Shown: piece by piece, positions 1 through 7,375 of the stretch
Layout: each line of letters starts with the position of its first letter
Numbering within the stretch: position 1 is the stretch's first letter
NCBI GenBank assembly: GCA_034086685.1
Contig: JAXDZY010000128.1
Location: 1-22,139 of the forward strand
Source: TWA4 sp034086685
GTDB lineage: Bacteria; Bacillota; Clostridia; Lachnospirales; Lachnospiraceae
DNA: 22,139 bases
Direction: 5' to 3'
Translations under genes and position numbers: made by a program
Notes under the pieces: generated by a model
Databases searched by the model: none
What the model saw: only the letters and a program-made list of their open reading frames with translations
What the model was told of the DNA's origin: nothing

Positions 1-15
1 GCTTGTTAAAGCTAT

Positions 16-90
16 GGTGGGTATAGCGCAGTTGGTTAGCGCGTCAGATTGTGGCTCTGAAGGTCTAGGGTTCGAATCCCTATACCCACC
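16..90 (+). tRNA. tRNA-His (GTG anticodon)
   Basis: A full cloverleaf can be drawn. The acceptor strand at 17-23 pairs with 83-89, the anticodon stem encloses GTG at 51-53, and the T arm has TAGGG/CCCTA around TTCGAAT. The extra 5' G at 16 (G-1) faces C at 90, the hallmark of tRNA-His that histidyl-tRNA synthetase needs. CCA is not encoded (CTG follows), so the 3' end would be added by CCA-transferase. It is first in a three-tRNA cluster, and the cluster promoter lies outside the window or in the first 15 bases. Confidence 0.97.
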
Positions 91-115
91 CTGCCATTAA
101 CTTGGTGGCATGCAT

Positions 116-187
116 TGGGCTATCGCCAAGCGGTAAGGCACAGGACTTTGACTCCTGCATTCGACGGTTCGAATCCGGCTAGCCCAG
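116..187 (+). tRNA. tRNA-Gln (TTG anticodon)
   Basis: The acceptor TGGGCTA (116-122) pairs with TAGCCCA (180-186) and the discriminator is G187. The anticodon loop CTTTGAC carries TTG at 148-150, on a perfect CAGGA/TCCTG stem. The T loop is TTCGAAT. The T stem has one non-Watson-Crick A164-G178 pair, which is slightly unusual. CCA is not encoded. It lies 25 bp after tRNA-His and is probably co-transcribed with it. Confidence 0.96.
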
Positions 188-219
188 TCAAAGTTCAACA
201 CTTTATAATTTATATGGAT

Positions 220-292
220 GGGATACTAGCTCAGGTGGTAGAGCACTTGACTTTTAATCAAGTTGTCCGGGGTTCGAGTCCCCGGTGTCTCA
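220..292 (+). tRNA. tRNA-Lys (TTT anticodon)
   Basis: The acceptor GGGATAC (220-226) pairs with GTGTCTC (285-291), including two G-T wobbles, and the discriminator is A292. The anticodon TTT is at 253-255 in the loop CTTTTAA on a CTTGA/TCAAG stem. The T arm is CGGGG/CCCCG around TTCGAGT. CCA is not encoded. It is the last tRNA of the cluster and is followed within a few bases by a terminator. Confidence 0.96.
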
Positions 293-294
293 TG

Positions 295-330
295 AAAGTT
301 CAGCATAAATTGCTGAACTTTTTCTTTTTT
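295..330 (+). terminator. Intrinsic terminator of the tRNA cluster
   Basis: The 11-bp perfect stem AAAGTTCAGCA (295-305) / TGCTGAACTTT (311-321) has a five-base loop and is followed by a T-rich tract to 330. It should end transcription of the His-Gln-Lys tRNA transcript and insulate the operon that begins near 440. Confidence 0.93.
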
Positions 331-408
331 CACTTTTTTTTCTTCGCGATTTCCTCAGTTCATCCTGTATTAATAATTCCATTTTAGATAAAAATATTAT
401 TATGTGTG

Positions 409-437
409 TTTACGAATACGAAAATTGTCAGTATAAT
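409..437 (+). promoter_or_regulatory. Sigma-A type promoter for the EIIA-dgt-dnaG operon
   Basis: The -35 TTTACG (409-414) is separated by exactly 17 bp from a perfect -10 TATAAT (432-437). The predicted transcript starts near 444 and leaves a leader of about 50 nt with AGGGGGAA just before the ATG at 495. The rest of the 331-494 gap is A/T-rich, and nothing else recognisable was seen there. Confidence 0.75.
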
Positions 438-494
438 ATAACAGTACAGAGAAAATTTCAGCGCAGTTCTATTTGAATCAGGGGGAATATCATA

Positions 495-995
495 ATGAAA
501 TTGTTAGATTCACTATTTGGTAATACAAAAAGCGGTTCGGAGCTGGAGCTTCAGGCATTTCTGGAAGGAGAGACTGTTTCGTTAAAGAAAGTTCCGGATC
601 AGGTTTTTTCGAAAAAGATTCTTGGCCCGGGTATTGCAATCATGCCGTCGGGATCCGTACTGATGTCTCCGGTTGACGGGACAGTGGCTGCTCTTATGGA
701 ACGGACGCGTCATTCCTGCTGCATACAGGGAGAAAAAGGAGTTGAAATCATGCTTCACATTGGAGTCAATACGGTGGAGCTGAATGGAGACGGTTTTGAG
801 ATGCTGGTTAAGAACGGGCAGAAGGTTAAAGCCGGTGATCCTCTGATTTCTTTTTCTCCGGAAAAGATTCAGGCAGCCGGTTATCCGCTGATCACATCCA
901 TGATCGTGACAGAGATGGGAGAATTCAAACATGTTTCTTTCCAGAATGGAAAAACAGTGAAGAAAGGTGATATAATTGGGAAATTATCCATGTAA
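495..995 (+). CDS. PTS glucose-type EIIA domain protein (stand-alone)
   Basis: A cytoplasmic phosphocarrier of the sugar phosphotransferase system: EIIA-Glc/Crr receives phosphate from HPr and passes it to an EIIB. The 166-residue product is a single EIIA domain, close to the usual size of Crr. The motif IMLHIGVNTVEL contains the phosphoryl-accepting His (residue 88), and His73 in RTRHSCC matches the second catalytic His. MSPVDGTV (57-64) is the typical core beta-strand motif. AGGGGGAA precedes the ATG. No EIIB/EIIC gene is nearby; instead it leads an operon containing dgt, dnaG and rpoD and overlaps the next gene by 20 bp. It may serve an orphan permease elsewhere or act as a regulatory EIIA (inference). 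Confidence 0.93.
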   Translation: MKLLDSLFGNTKSGSELELQAFLEGETVSLKKVPDQVFSKKILGPGIAIMPSGSVLMSPVDGTVAALMERTRHSCCIQGEKGVEIMLHIGVNTVELNGDGFEMLVKNGQKVKAGDPLISFSPEKIQAAGYPLITSMIVTEMGEFKHVSFQNGKTVKKGDIIGKLSM

Positions 996-1701
996 ACCGC
1001 ATGGGAGAAAAATAATCGGAATCGTTCCTTCTGCTTCTTTGTTTCAGCAGGAAGACCCTTATCTGGATCAGTATCGTTTTGTAAATCATTACGGGAAACG
1101 TATTGAGGAGAATGGAGGAATTCCCGTGGGGATTCTTCCTGTGGATGGTCATGCAGTGCTGCCGGCTCTGGAACTGTGTGACGGTATTATTATCTGCGGC
1201 GGCGGACGTATTTTTCCGTATCATTTTGAAATTGCGGAATATGCCGTCTGCGGCCGGATTCCCATTCTTGGTATCTGCCTTGGCATGCAGACTCTGGGAA
1301 CCTGGTTCCGTGTAAAAGAAGAAGCAGAACGAAGGCAGTATCAGGGAAGTTTCCTGTCTTTATATGAACAGATGAAACAGGAGAAATTCATGTTTACGCT
1401 TCCTGTGGAGCATCACTGGGATGTGCAGCCCAAAAGAGATGCGCTGGACGATGCAAAACATCCGGTTTATCTAAAAAAGGGAACCCGTCTTCATGAGATT
1501 CTGGGGGCAGATGTTATTCAGGGAATGACGCTGCACCATTATCAGCTGAATGGTGCTGCAAAAGAACTGACAGTGTCTGCAAGAACTGCAGATGGCACCA
1601 TTGAAGGGATTGAATATGGTGACAGAGTGATGGGGGTTCAGTTTCATCCCGAGGCAGACAGAAGTCTGGAGAATCTGTTCAGGGAGTTTTTCAGTTTGTA
1701 A
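976..1701 (+). CDS. Peptidase C26 / gamma-glutamyl-GABA hydrolase-like class I GATase
   Basis: A class I glutamine amidotransferase-fold hydrolase of the C26 family, whose members cleave gamma-glutamyl amides such as gamma-Glu-GABA in putrescine breakdown (PuuD); the substrate here is unknown. The nucleophile elbow ILGICLGMQ carries Cys101, and VQFHPEAD supplies His224 and Glu226, so the catalytic triad is complete. The length of 241 aa is normal. The only possible start is TTG at 976, because an in-frame stop ends at 975; AAAGGTGAT lies just upstream. It overlaps the EIIA gene by 20 bp, which suggests translational coupling. No polyamine genes are visible, so the PuuD role is not supported by context. 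Confidence 0.88.
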   Translation: MGNYPCKPHGRKIIGIVPSASLFQQEDPYLDQYRFVNHYGKRIEENGGIPVGILPVDGHAVLPALELCDGIIICGGGRIFPYHFEIAEYAVCGRIPILGICLGMQTLGTWFRVKEEAERRQYQGSFLSLYEQMKQEKFMFTLPVEHHWDVQPKRDALDDAKHPVYLKKGTRLHEILGADVIQGMTLHHYQLNGAAKELTVSARTADGTIEGIEYGDRVMGVQFHPEADRSLENLFREFFSL

Positions 1702-1723
1702 AGAGGAAGATGGGGGTGCAGGC

Positions 1724-2743
1724 ATGAACATCCGTGAAATGATGGAAGACCGGGAAAGGCAGTTTTTGCAGCAGTATGCGGCATTCAGCGTGGATGCCGT
1801 ACGTGACAGGGCGGAGGAACCCTGCCGGATACGTACGGCATATCAGAGAGACAGGGACAGAATCGTACATAGCAAGGCTTTTCGGCGTATGAAAGATAAG
1901 ACTCAGGTATTTCTGGCGGCAACCGGTGATCATTACCGGAACCGTCTGACTCATACCCTTGAGGTTTCTCAGGCTGCCAGAACCATTGCCAAGGCACTTT
2001 CTCTCAATGAAGAATTGACGGAAGCCATTGGACTGGGACACGATCTGGGACATACGCCGTTTGGCCACACAGGAGAGGCTGCGCTGGATGCGGCTTTAAA
2101 ACAGGTTCATCCGGGGCAGTCATTCCGGCATTATCTGCAGAGCGTCCGCGTAGTGGAATGTCTGGAAAAAAATGGAAATGGACTGAATCTGACCCGGGCT
2201 GTGAGGGATGGCATCAGAAATCACGGAACTGCCGGTCATCCGGCAACTCTGGAAGGACAGGTTGTACGTTTATGTGATAAGATAGCGTATATTAATCATG
2301 ATATTGATGATGCGATCCGCGCAGGGATTCTTACGGAATCGGATTTACCGGCTATATATACGGATACTCTTGGACATACTGTAAGAGAAAGATTGAATAC
2401 GCTGATTTCCGATACGATTTATAACAGCCGGGGCCGGTCCTCAATCTGTCAGTCCGAAGAGGTTGCTGCGGCCATGGCAGGCCTGAGACAGTATATGTTT
2501 GATCATGTCTATCATCATCCGGTAGTCAAAAGAGAAGAACAAAAGGCACAGAATATGCTTACGTCTCTGTTTTTCCGGTATATGGATCATCCGGAATTGA
2601 TGCCGGAGGAATTTTTACTTTTTTTAAATCAGGGAGCGGACAGGGCGCAGGTGGTCTGCGACTATATTGCAGGGATGACAGATCATTATGCAATTGCGCG
2701 GTTTGAAGAATTATTTGTACCGAAAGGTTGGAGGGACAGATAA
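1724..2743 (+). CDS. dgt: Deoxyguanosinetriphosphate triphosphohydrolase-like protein (HD domain)
   Basis: A cytoplasmic dNTPase of the dGTPase family, which hydrolyses dNTPs to deoxynucleoside and triphosphate and so adjusts precursor pools. The HD metal site is complete: His77 in RLTHTLEV, His106-Asp107 in GLGHDLGHTPFGH, and Asp186 in LCDKIAYINHD. RNHG at 165-168 is also characteristic. At 339 aa it is the shorter Gram-positive form rather than the roughly 500-aa E. coli Dgt. GGGGGTG (1712-1718) lies five bases before the ATG. Its stop is two bases from the dnaG start, so the two are almost certainly translationally coupled; dgt next to dnaG-rpoD is common in clostridia. Confidence 0.94.
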   Translation: MNIREMMEDRERQFLQQYAAFSVDAVRDRAEEPCRIRTAYQRDRDRIVHSKAFRRMKDKTQVFLAATGDHYRNRLTHTLEVSQAARTIAKALSLNEELTEAIGLGHDLGHTPFGHTGEAALDAALKQVHPGQSFRHYLQSVRVVECLEKNGNGLNLTRAVRDGIRNHGTAGHPATLEGQVVRLCDKIAYINHDIDDAIRAGILTESDLPAIYTDTLGHTVRERLNTLISDTIYNSRGRSSICQSEEVAAAMAGLRQYMFDHVYHHPVVKREEQKAQNMLTSLFFRYMDHPELMPEEFLLFLNQGADRAQVVCDYIAGMTDHYAIARFEELFVPKGWRDR

Positions 2744-2745
2744 CT

Positions 2746-4521
2746 TTGTATTATCCAGAAGAGATTGTTGACGAAGTGGGCAGAGCCAATGACATTGTAG
2801 ATGTTATTGGTCAGTATGTAAAACTGAAAAGACAGGGCAGCCGTTATGTGGGGCTTTGCCCTTTTCATAATGAAAAAACACCTTCGTTTTCCGTGTCGGG
2901 AGATATGCAGCTGTACCACTGTTTTGGGTGCGGTGTGGGAGGAAATGTATTTACTTTTGTAATGGAGTATGAAAGTTATACGTTTCAGGAAGCGATAGAA
3001 TATCTTGCAGACAGAGCCGGTATACAGCTTCCCGCTGATGATGGCAGGCAGGAACGGGCAGAAGACAACAGGCGCAGACAGATGCTGGAGGCCAATAAAC
3101 TGGCTGCCAGATATTTTTATTATCAGATGAAAGGAAAACAGGGCCGTAGGGCATATGAGTATCTGCGAAACCGGGGACTTACAGATGAAACCATTGTAAA
3201 ATTCGGCCTGGGCTATTCCAATATTTCACCGGATGATCTGTACCGCTATATGAAACAGAAGGGATTTTCCGATGAGATCCTGGCAGAGTGCGGTCTGATT
3301 AAAATTGACCGGAAAGGGGCGCATGACAGGTTCTGGAACCGGGTTATGTTTCCGATCATGGATATCAACAACAGGGTTATCGGATTCGGAGGCCGTGTCA
3401 TGGGAGACGGACTTCCTAAATACCTGAATTCTCCGGAGACGAAGCTGTTTGATAAAAGCCGGAATCTGTACGGACTCCATGCTGCCAAAAAAGCCAGAAA
3501 GGATTATTTTCTCCTGTGTGAGGGTTACATGGATGTGATTGCTCTGCATCAGGCCGGATTTACCAATGCGGTGGCTTCTCTGGGCACTGCATTTACCCCG
3601 CAGCATGCCATATTGATGAAACGGTATGTGAAGCAGGTCGTTCTGACCTTTGACAGTGACAATGCGGGTATTAATGCAGCTCTGCGGGCAATTCCCATTC
3701 TGAAAAATGCGGGACTTTCCGTGAAGGTACTGAATATGAGACCGCATAAGGATCCGGACGAATTTATCAAGGCAGAAGGAGCAAAAGCCTATGAAGAAAG
3801 GATACATCGGGCGAAAAATGCTTTTCTGTTTGAAATCAGTGTTCTGAGACAAAAGTATGATTTTCGCGATCCGGAACAGAAAACGGCATTTCAGACGGAA
3901 ACAGCGGGGAAACTGCTGGAATTTGAAGATGAAATGGAGCGCAGCAATTATATAGAAGCGCTGGCACTTGAATATGATATCAATGCCGGGCAGCTGCGCA
4001 GGAAAGTCAATCAGATGGGGGCCGGTCTGCCGCCGGGCGGGATGCCGTATTCGGCTGCAGAGGAGGCGGAGAAAAAACGGCGTGAGGACAGAAAACGCCG
4101 CAATGATACATCCGATAAAAGAGCACAGCGGATGCTTCTGGCCTGGCTGTCTGCATACCCGTCTGCATTTGATCAGATCCGGGACATCATTACACCATCT
4201 GATTTCATGGAAGACGGGTACCGGAAGCTGGCTCAGATGATCTATGATAAACTGAGTGAGGGACAGGAGATCAGTCCCTCGGAACTGACCAATCATTTTA
4301 TAAATGATGAGCAGGAATATAAGATGATATCAGAAATCTTCCACACAGGGCTGGAGGAATCTGTTACGAAAGAAGAAAAAGAGAAGATTTTTTCGGATCT
4401 GGTCCGGAAAGTGAAATCTGACAGCCTCAGAGCGGCAGCCAGAGATGCTTCGGATCTGGCTGCATTTCAGGAGATTGTAAAGATGCAGGAAAAAATCGGA
4501 AAAATCCGTATCACTCTGTGA
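2746..4521 (+). CDS. dnaG: DNA primase
   Basis: Synthesises RNA primers at the replication fork together with the DnaB helicase. The 591 aa carry the N-terminal CHC2 zinc finger (Cys38, His41, Cys59, Cys62), a catalytic core with the TOPRIM motifs CEGYMD (Glu259) and TFDSDNAG (Asp303, Asp305), KDPDE at 335-339, and a C-terminal helicase-binding region from about residue 440. I chose TTG at 2746: GGAGGGA (2730-2736) sits nine bases upstream and the product begins MYYPEE, as clostridial primases usually do. A TTG at 2728 would add six residues but has no well-placed ribosome site and overlaps dgt. The second TTG start of this operon may lower translation of a low-copy enzyme (inference). Confidence 0.96.
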   Translation: MYYPEEIVDEVGRANDIVDVIGQYVKLKRQGSRYVGLCPFHNEKTPSFSVSGDMQLYHCFGCGVGGNVFTFVMEYESYTFQEAIEYLADRAGIQLPADDGRQERAEDNRRRQMLEANKLAARYFYYQMKGKQGRRAYEYLRNRGLTDETIVKFGLGYSNISPDDLYRYMKQKGFSDEILAECGLIKIDRKGAHDRFWNRVMFPIMDINNRVIGFGGRVMGDGLPKYLNSPETKLFDKSRNLYGLHAAKKARKDYFLLCEGYMDVIALHQAGFTNAVASLGTAFTPQHAILMKRYVKQVVLTFDSDNAGINAALRAIPILKNAGLSVKVLNMRPHKDPDEFIKAEGAKAYEERIHRAKNAFLFEISVLRQKYDFRDPEQKTAFQTETAGKLLEFEDEMERSNYIEALALEYDINAGQLRRKVNQMGAGLPPGGMPYSAAEEAEKKRREDRKRRNDTSDKRAQRMLLAWLSAYPSAFDQIRDIITPSDFMEDGYRKLAQMIYDKLSEGQEISPSELTNHFINDEQEYKMISEIFHTGLEESVTKEEKEKIFSDLVRKVKSDSLRAAARDASDLAAFQEIVKMQEKIGKIRITL

Positions 4522-4560
4522 TGCTGTGCATCTGAAACCGTAACAGTGAAACGACAGCAG

Positions 4561-4609
4561 ATATTCTGTAAAAAAAGCTGTAAAAAAACAGCTGCGGAAT
4601 ATTTATTTT
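4561..4609 (+). terminator. Two-part hairpin between dnaG and rpoD (possible attenuator)
   Basis: AGCTGT (4576-4581) pairs with ACAGCT (4588-4593) around an A-rich loop, and the flanking ATATTC (4561-4566) pairs with GAATAT (4597-4602). TTTATTTTC follows. The T tract is interrupted, so this is at best a partial terminator. It could lower read-through from dnaG into rpoD, or act as an RNA-processing site as described for other macromolecular-synthesis operons. Confidence 0.45.
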
Positions 4610-4630
4610 CATAATGGGTTAAACTATAGT
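4602..4630 (+). promoter_or_regulatory. rpoD: Possible internal promoter for rpoD
   Basis: TTTATT (4602-4607) and TATAGT (4625-4630) are 17 bp apart. The -10 matches five of six consensus bases, but the -35 is weak. It follows the intergenic hairpin directly and would give a leader of about 20 nt containing the AGGAGG at 4646-4651. An rpoD-proximal promoter is biologically expected, but this one is only a sequence match. Confidence 0.4.
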
Positions 4631-4656
4631 CAGCGCGGCCCTGTAAGGAGGATATT

Positions 4657-5769
4657 ATGAGCGGAAAGAAAGAACAGTTCAGAAACAGACTGCAGGAACT
4701 GCTGCAATACGCTGCAGAAAGAGACAATGTACTCAATTATGATGAGGTTATGGATTTTTTTGCAGAGGATGAATTAGATGGAGAGGAGTTTGATGCAATC
4801 CTGGATTGTCTGGATGCTCATAAAATAACAGTTGAAAATCCGGCAAAAGAGCTGGAAAATCTGGAAACGGAGGATTACGGGGAGACAAAGTCCGAATGGG
4901 AGAACCAGGAATGGGAAATTCACACCCCGGAGGGAATGCTTTCCCAGGATCCGGTCCGGATGTATCTGAAAGAAATCGGTAAGGTACCGCTTCTTTCCGC
5001 AGAAGAGGAAATCCGTCTGGCAAAAGAAGCCGAAGAGGGAAATATGCAGGCGAAGAAAAAGCTGGCAGAGAGCAATCTTCGTCTGGTGGTGAGCATTGCC
5101 AAGCATTATACCGGCCGGGGGATGCAGCTGCTGGATCTGATCCAGGAGGGAAACCTGGGGCTGATCAAAGCGGTTGATAAATTTGATTATACCAAAGGGT
5201 ATAAGTTCAGTACCTATGCCACCTGGTGGATCAGACAGTCCATTACCCGTGCCATAGCGGATCAGTCACGGACCATACGGATTCCGGTGCATATGGTGGA
5301 AACCATTAACCGGATCGTACGCACTTCAAGACAGATGGTGCAGGAGCTGGGCAGGGAACCCAATGTGGAGGAGCTTGCCGGCCGCCTGAATCTGCCGCCT
5401 TCCAGAGTGGCGGATATCCTGAAAAATGCTCAGGATCCGGTGTCTCTGGAATCACCGGTGGGAGAGGAGGATGACAGTCATCTTGGAGATTTTCTGGCAG
5501 ATGACCATGTGACTGTTCCCATGGAAGCAGCCACCAATTCCATGCTGAAGGAACAGCTGGAGGAGGTACTGGATACGCTGACCAGCAGAGAACAGCAGGT
5601 AATCTGCCTCCGTTTTGGCCTGTATGACGGTCAGGCCAGGACCCTGGAGGAAGTAGGGCGGGACTTCAATGTGACCAGAGAACGGATCCGCCAGATAGAA
5701 GCCAAGGCTCTCAGAAAACTGCGTCATCCCAGCCGCAGCTGCAAGCTGCGGGATTTTCTGGAGCCGTAG
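4657..5769 (+). CDS. rpoD: RNA polymerase primary sigma factor (sigma-70/SigA)
   Basis: The housekeeping sigma factor, which directs core RNA polymerase to -10/-35 promoters. In the 370-aa product, region 1.2 is at 98-113 (DPVRMYLKEIGKVPLL). The near-invariant region 2.3-2.4 is at about 184-212, with YATWWIRQ and RTIRIPVH. Region 4.2, the -35-binding helix-turn-helix, is at about 329-356 (TLEEVGRDFNVTRERIRQIE). The acidic N-terminus (about 30-90) resembles the short region 1.1 of Gram-positive SigA proteins. An ideal AAGGAGG precedes the ATG. It follows dnaG by 135 bp and is 11 bp ahead of trmK. Confidence 0.97.
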   Translation: MSGKKEQFRNRLQELLQYAAERDNVLNYDEVMDFFAEDELDGEEFDAILDCLDAHKITVENPAKELENLETEDYGETKSEWENQEWEIHTPEGMLSQDPVRMYLKEIGKVPLLSAEEEIRLAKEAEEGNMQAKKKLAESNLRLVVSIAKHYTGRGMQLLDLIQEGNLGLIKAVDKFDYTKGYKFSTYATWWIRQSITRAIADQSRTIRIPVHMVETINRIVRTSRQMVQELGREPNVEELAGRLNLPPSRVADILKNAQDPVSLESPVGEEDDSHLGDFLADDHVTVPMEAATNSMLKEQLEEVLDTLTSREQQVICLRFGLYDGQARTLEEVGRDFNVTRERIRQIEAKALRKLRHPSRSCKLRDFLEP

Positions 5770-5780
5770 AAAGAGGAAAT

Positions 5781-6497
5781 ATGAATTTATCCATAAGACT
5801 AAAGAAGATAGCTGATTTTGTACCAGATGGCGGGGTGATGGCCGATGTGGGAACAGACCATGGTCATCTGCCCATTTATCTGGTTTCTTTACATAAAAAT
5901 ACCGGAGCTATTGCCATGGATGTGCGTCCGGGTCCGTTGTCGCGGGCAGAACAGGCGGTCAGAATGTGCGGACTGCAGGATCGGATTCAGCTGCGGCTGG
6001 CGGATGGGCTTGCTGCACTGGAGCCTGGAGAGGCCGATACGGTGGTCATCGCCGGTATGGGCGGTGCCCTGATTCAGAAAATTCTCGGAGAGGGAAGGCA
6101 CATGTGGGACAGTGTGGGCCACTGGATTTTATCGCCTCAGAGCGAGATCGGTGAGACAAGACACTGGCTGGAAGAACACGGCTTTTCCATTTTAAAAGAA
6201 GATATGGTGCTGGACGCCGGGAAATATTACGTGGTCATGGATGCAGTAAGAGGTTCCATGCATTATGATCACGAATATGAATATGCATATGGTCGGAGCC
6301 TGATCCGGAACAATCATCCGGTGCTGAAGGAATTTCTGGATCAGGAGCAGGAAAAGTTTAAAAAACTGCGTCTGATGCTGGAAAATCAGTCCACAGAGCG
6401 GAGTCATATCCGGCTTCGGGAAATTGAACAGGAAAAAAATCAGGTGCTTGCTGCGCTGGAAGCAATGGAACATGCAGGAACAAAGGAGGAATTATAA
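5781..6497 (+). CDS. trmK: tRNA (adenine(22)-N1)-methyltransferase
   Basis: A SAM-dependent Rossmann methyltransferase of the TrmK/YqfN family, which makes m1A22 in bacterial tRNAs. The SAM-binding motif ADVGTDHGHLP is at residues 21-31 and the family motif IAGMGG at 90-95. The C-terminal part (about 165-230) is charged and helical, matching the coiled-coil tail of this family. The length of 238 aa is normal. AGAGGAAA precedes the ATG, and the stop shares one base with the next start (TAATG), so it is co-translated with the NIF3 gene. The rpoD-trmK-nif3 order is conserved in Firmicutes (B. subtilis sigA-yqfN-yqfO). Confidence 0.93.
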   Translation: MNLSIRLKKIADFVPDGGVMADVGTDHGHLPIYLVSLHKNTGAIAMDVRPGPLSRAEQAVRMCGLQDRIQLRLADGLAALEPGEADTVVIAGMGGALIQKILGEGRHMWDSVGHWILSPQSEIGETRHWLEEHGFSILKEDMVLDAGKYYVVMDAVRGSMHYDHEYEYAYGRSLIRNNHPVLKEFLDQEQEKFKKLRLMLENQSTERSHIRLREIEQEKNQVLAALEAMEHAGTKEEL

Positions 6498-7291
6498 TGG
6501 ATATAAAAGAACTGCTGGATTATCTTGGAAAGGAGATCCCTGCAAATTATGCGTGCAGCTGGGATAATTGCGGTCTGCAGGTGGGACATGCGGGAAAGGA
6601 AGTAAAAAGAGTTTATATTGCACTGGATGCAACAGAGCAGGTGGTCTGTGATGCGGCCATGAAACACTGTGATTTTATTCTGACCCATCATCCGCTGCTG
6701 TTTAAGGGAATCAAACAGGTTACAGGAGATACTTCCATTGGAAGAAAGCTGTACATGCTCATCGGCAATGATATTGCATGTTATTCTGCCCATACCAGTT
6801 TTGATGCCATGCCAGGAGGAATGGGTGAACTGGCAGGTTCTTTGCTGAAGCTGGGCTGTGTTTCACCGCTGGAGGATATGAGCGGGCATCTGGAAGATCC
6901 CTGGGGAATCGGCATAGTGGGAAACCTGCAGGAGCCCATGGCTCTGGGAGAGTTCTGCGATCTGGTAAAAAAAGTATTCAGTCTGAAAAACTTCAATCTG
7001 TTTGAGGCTGCTCCCATGGAAAAACAGGTACAGAGGATTGCGGTCTGCCCCGGTTCGGGACGCTCCATGCTGGATGCGGTTATAAAATCTCAGGCTGAAG
7101 TTTTTCTTACGGGAGATATCGGGCATCATGAAGGAATTGACTGTATGGATATGGGAATTACAGTAATTGATGCAGGTCATTTCGGTCTGGAGAAAATCTT
7201 TGTGCCGGTAATGGCGGAAAAATTAAGCCGCGAATTTCCGGAGCTGGAAATCTTCACAGCGAAACCTGCGGCACCTTTCAGGGTATATTAA
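6497..7291 (+). CDS. Nif3-like dinuclear metal-centre protein (YqfO family)
   Basis: A conserved NIF3/DUF34 protein that forms a toroidal hexamer with a two-metal site; its biochemical role is still uncertain (older annotations say GTP cyclohydrolase 1 type 2). Metal-ligand motifs are visible: ILTHHPLLFK (His64, His65), SAHTSFDA (His99, Asp103), and the C-terminal GDIGHHEG and DAGHFGLE. The 264 aa match the short form (like E. coli YbgI) without the PII-like insertion of B. subtilis YqfO. The start ATG overlaps the trmK stop, with AGGAGGAATT upstream. The linkage with trmK is conserved, though the functional link is not established. Confidence 0.92.
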   Translation: MDIKELLDYLGKEIPANYACSWDNCGLQVGHAGKEVKRVYIALDATEQVVCDAAMKHCDFILTHHPLLFKGIKQVTGDTSIGRKLYMLIGNDIACYSAHTSFDAMPGGMGELAGSLLKLGCVSPLEDMSGHLEDPWGIGIVGNLQEPMALGEFCDLVKKVFSLKNFNLFEAAPMEKQVQRIAVCPGSGRSMLDAVIKSQAEVFLTGDIGHHEGIDCMDMGITVIDAGHFGLEKIFVPVMAEKLSREFPELEIFTAKPAAPFRVY

Positions 7292-7326
7292 AGCGGCAAA
7301 TCAGAGATATTAATAAAAGGGGATTT

Positions 7327-7371
7327 ATGCGGGACATCAGAATATATTCAGAAAAGAAAAGAGGGGTGTGA
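7327..7371 (+). CDS. Possible 14-codon leader ORF before the nucleoside kinase
   Basis: ATG at 7327 opens a 14-codon frame (MRDIRIYSEKKRGV) ending in TGA at 7371, only four bases before the kinase ATG. AAAAGGGGA (7315-7323) sits three bases upstream, a credible but close ribosome site. The last codons contain the GAGGGGTGTG that serves as the kinase ribosome site, so translation of the leader would pass directly over it. Whether it is translated is unknown, and no Rho-independent terminator was seen after it. The rest of the 7292-7375 gap shows nothing else. Confidence 0.35.
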   Translation: MRDIRIYSEKKRGV

Positions 7372-7375
7372 AAAT

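Noticed and set aside
115..387. 90-codon open frame spanning tRNA-Gln, tRNA-Lys and the terminator
   Set aside because: It runs through two complete tRNA genes and a terminator, has no ribosome site, and ends in a low-complexity Phe-rich stretch.
4606..4618. 13-base string ttttcataatggg also found at 13978-13990
   Set aside because: It is short and A/T-rich with no shared flanking structure; chance is the simplest explanation.
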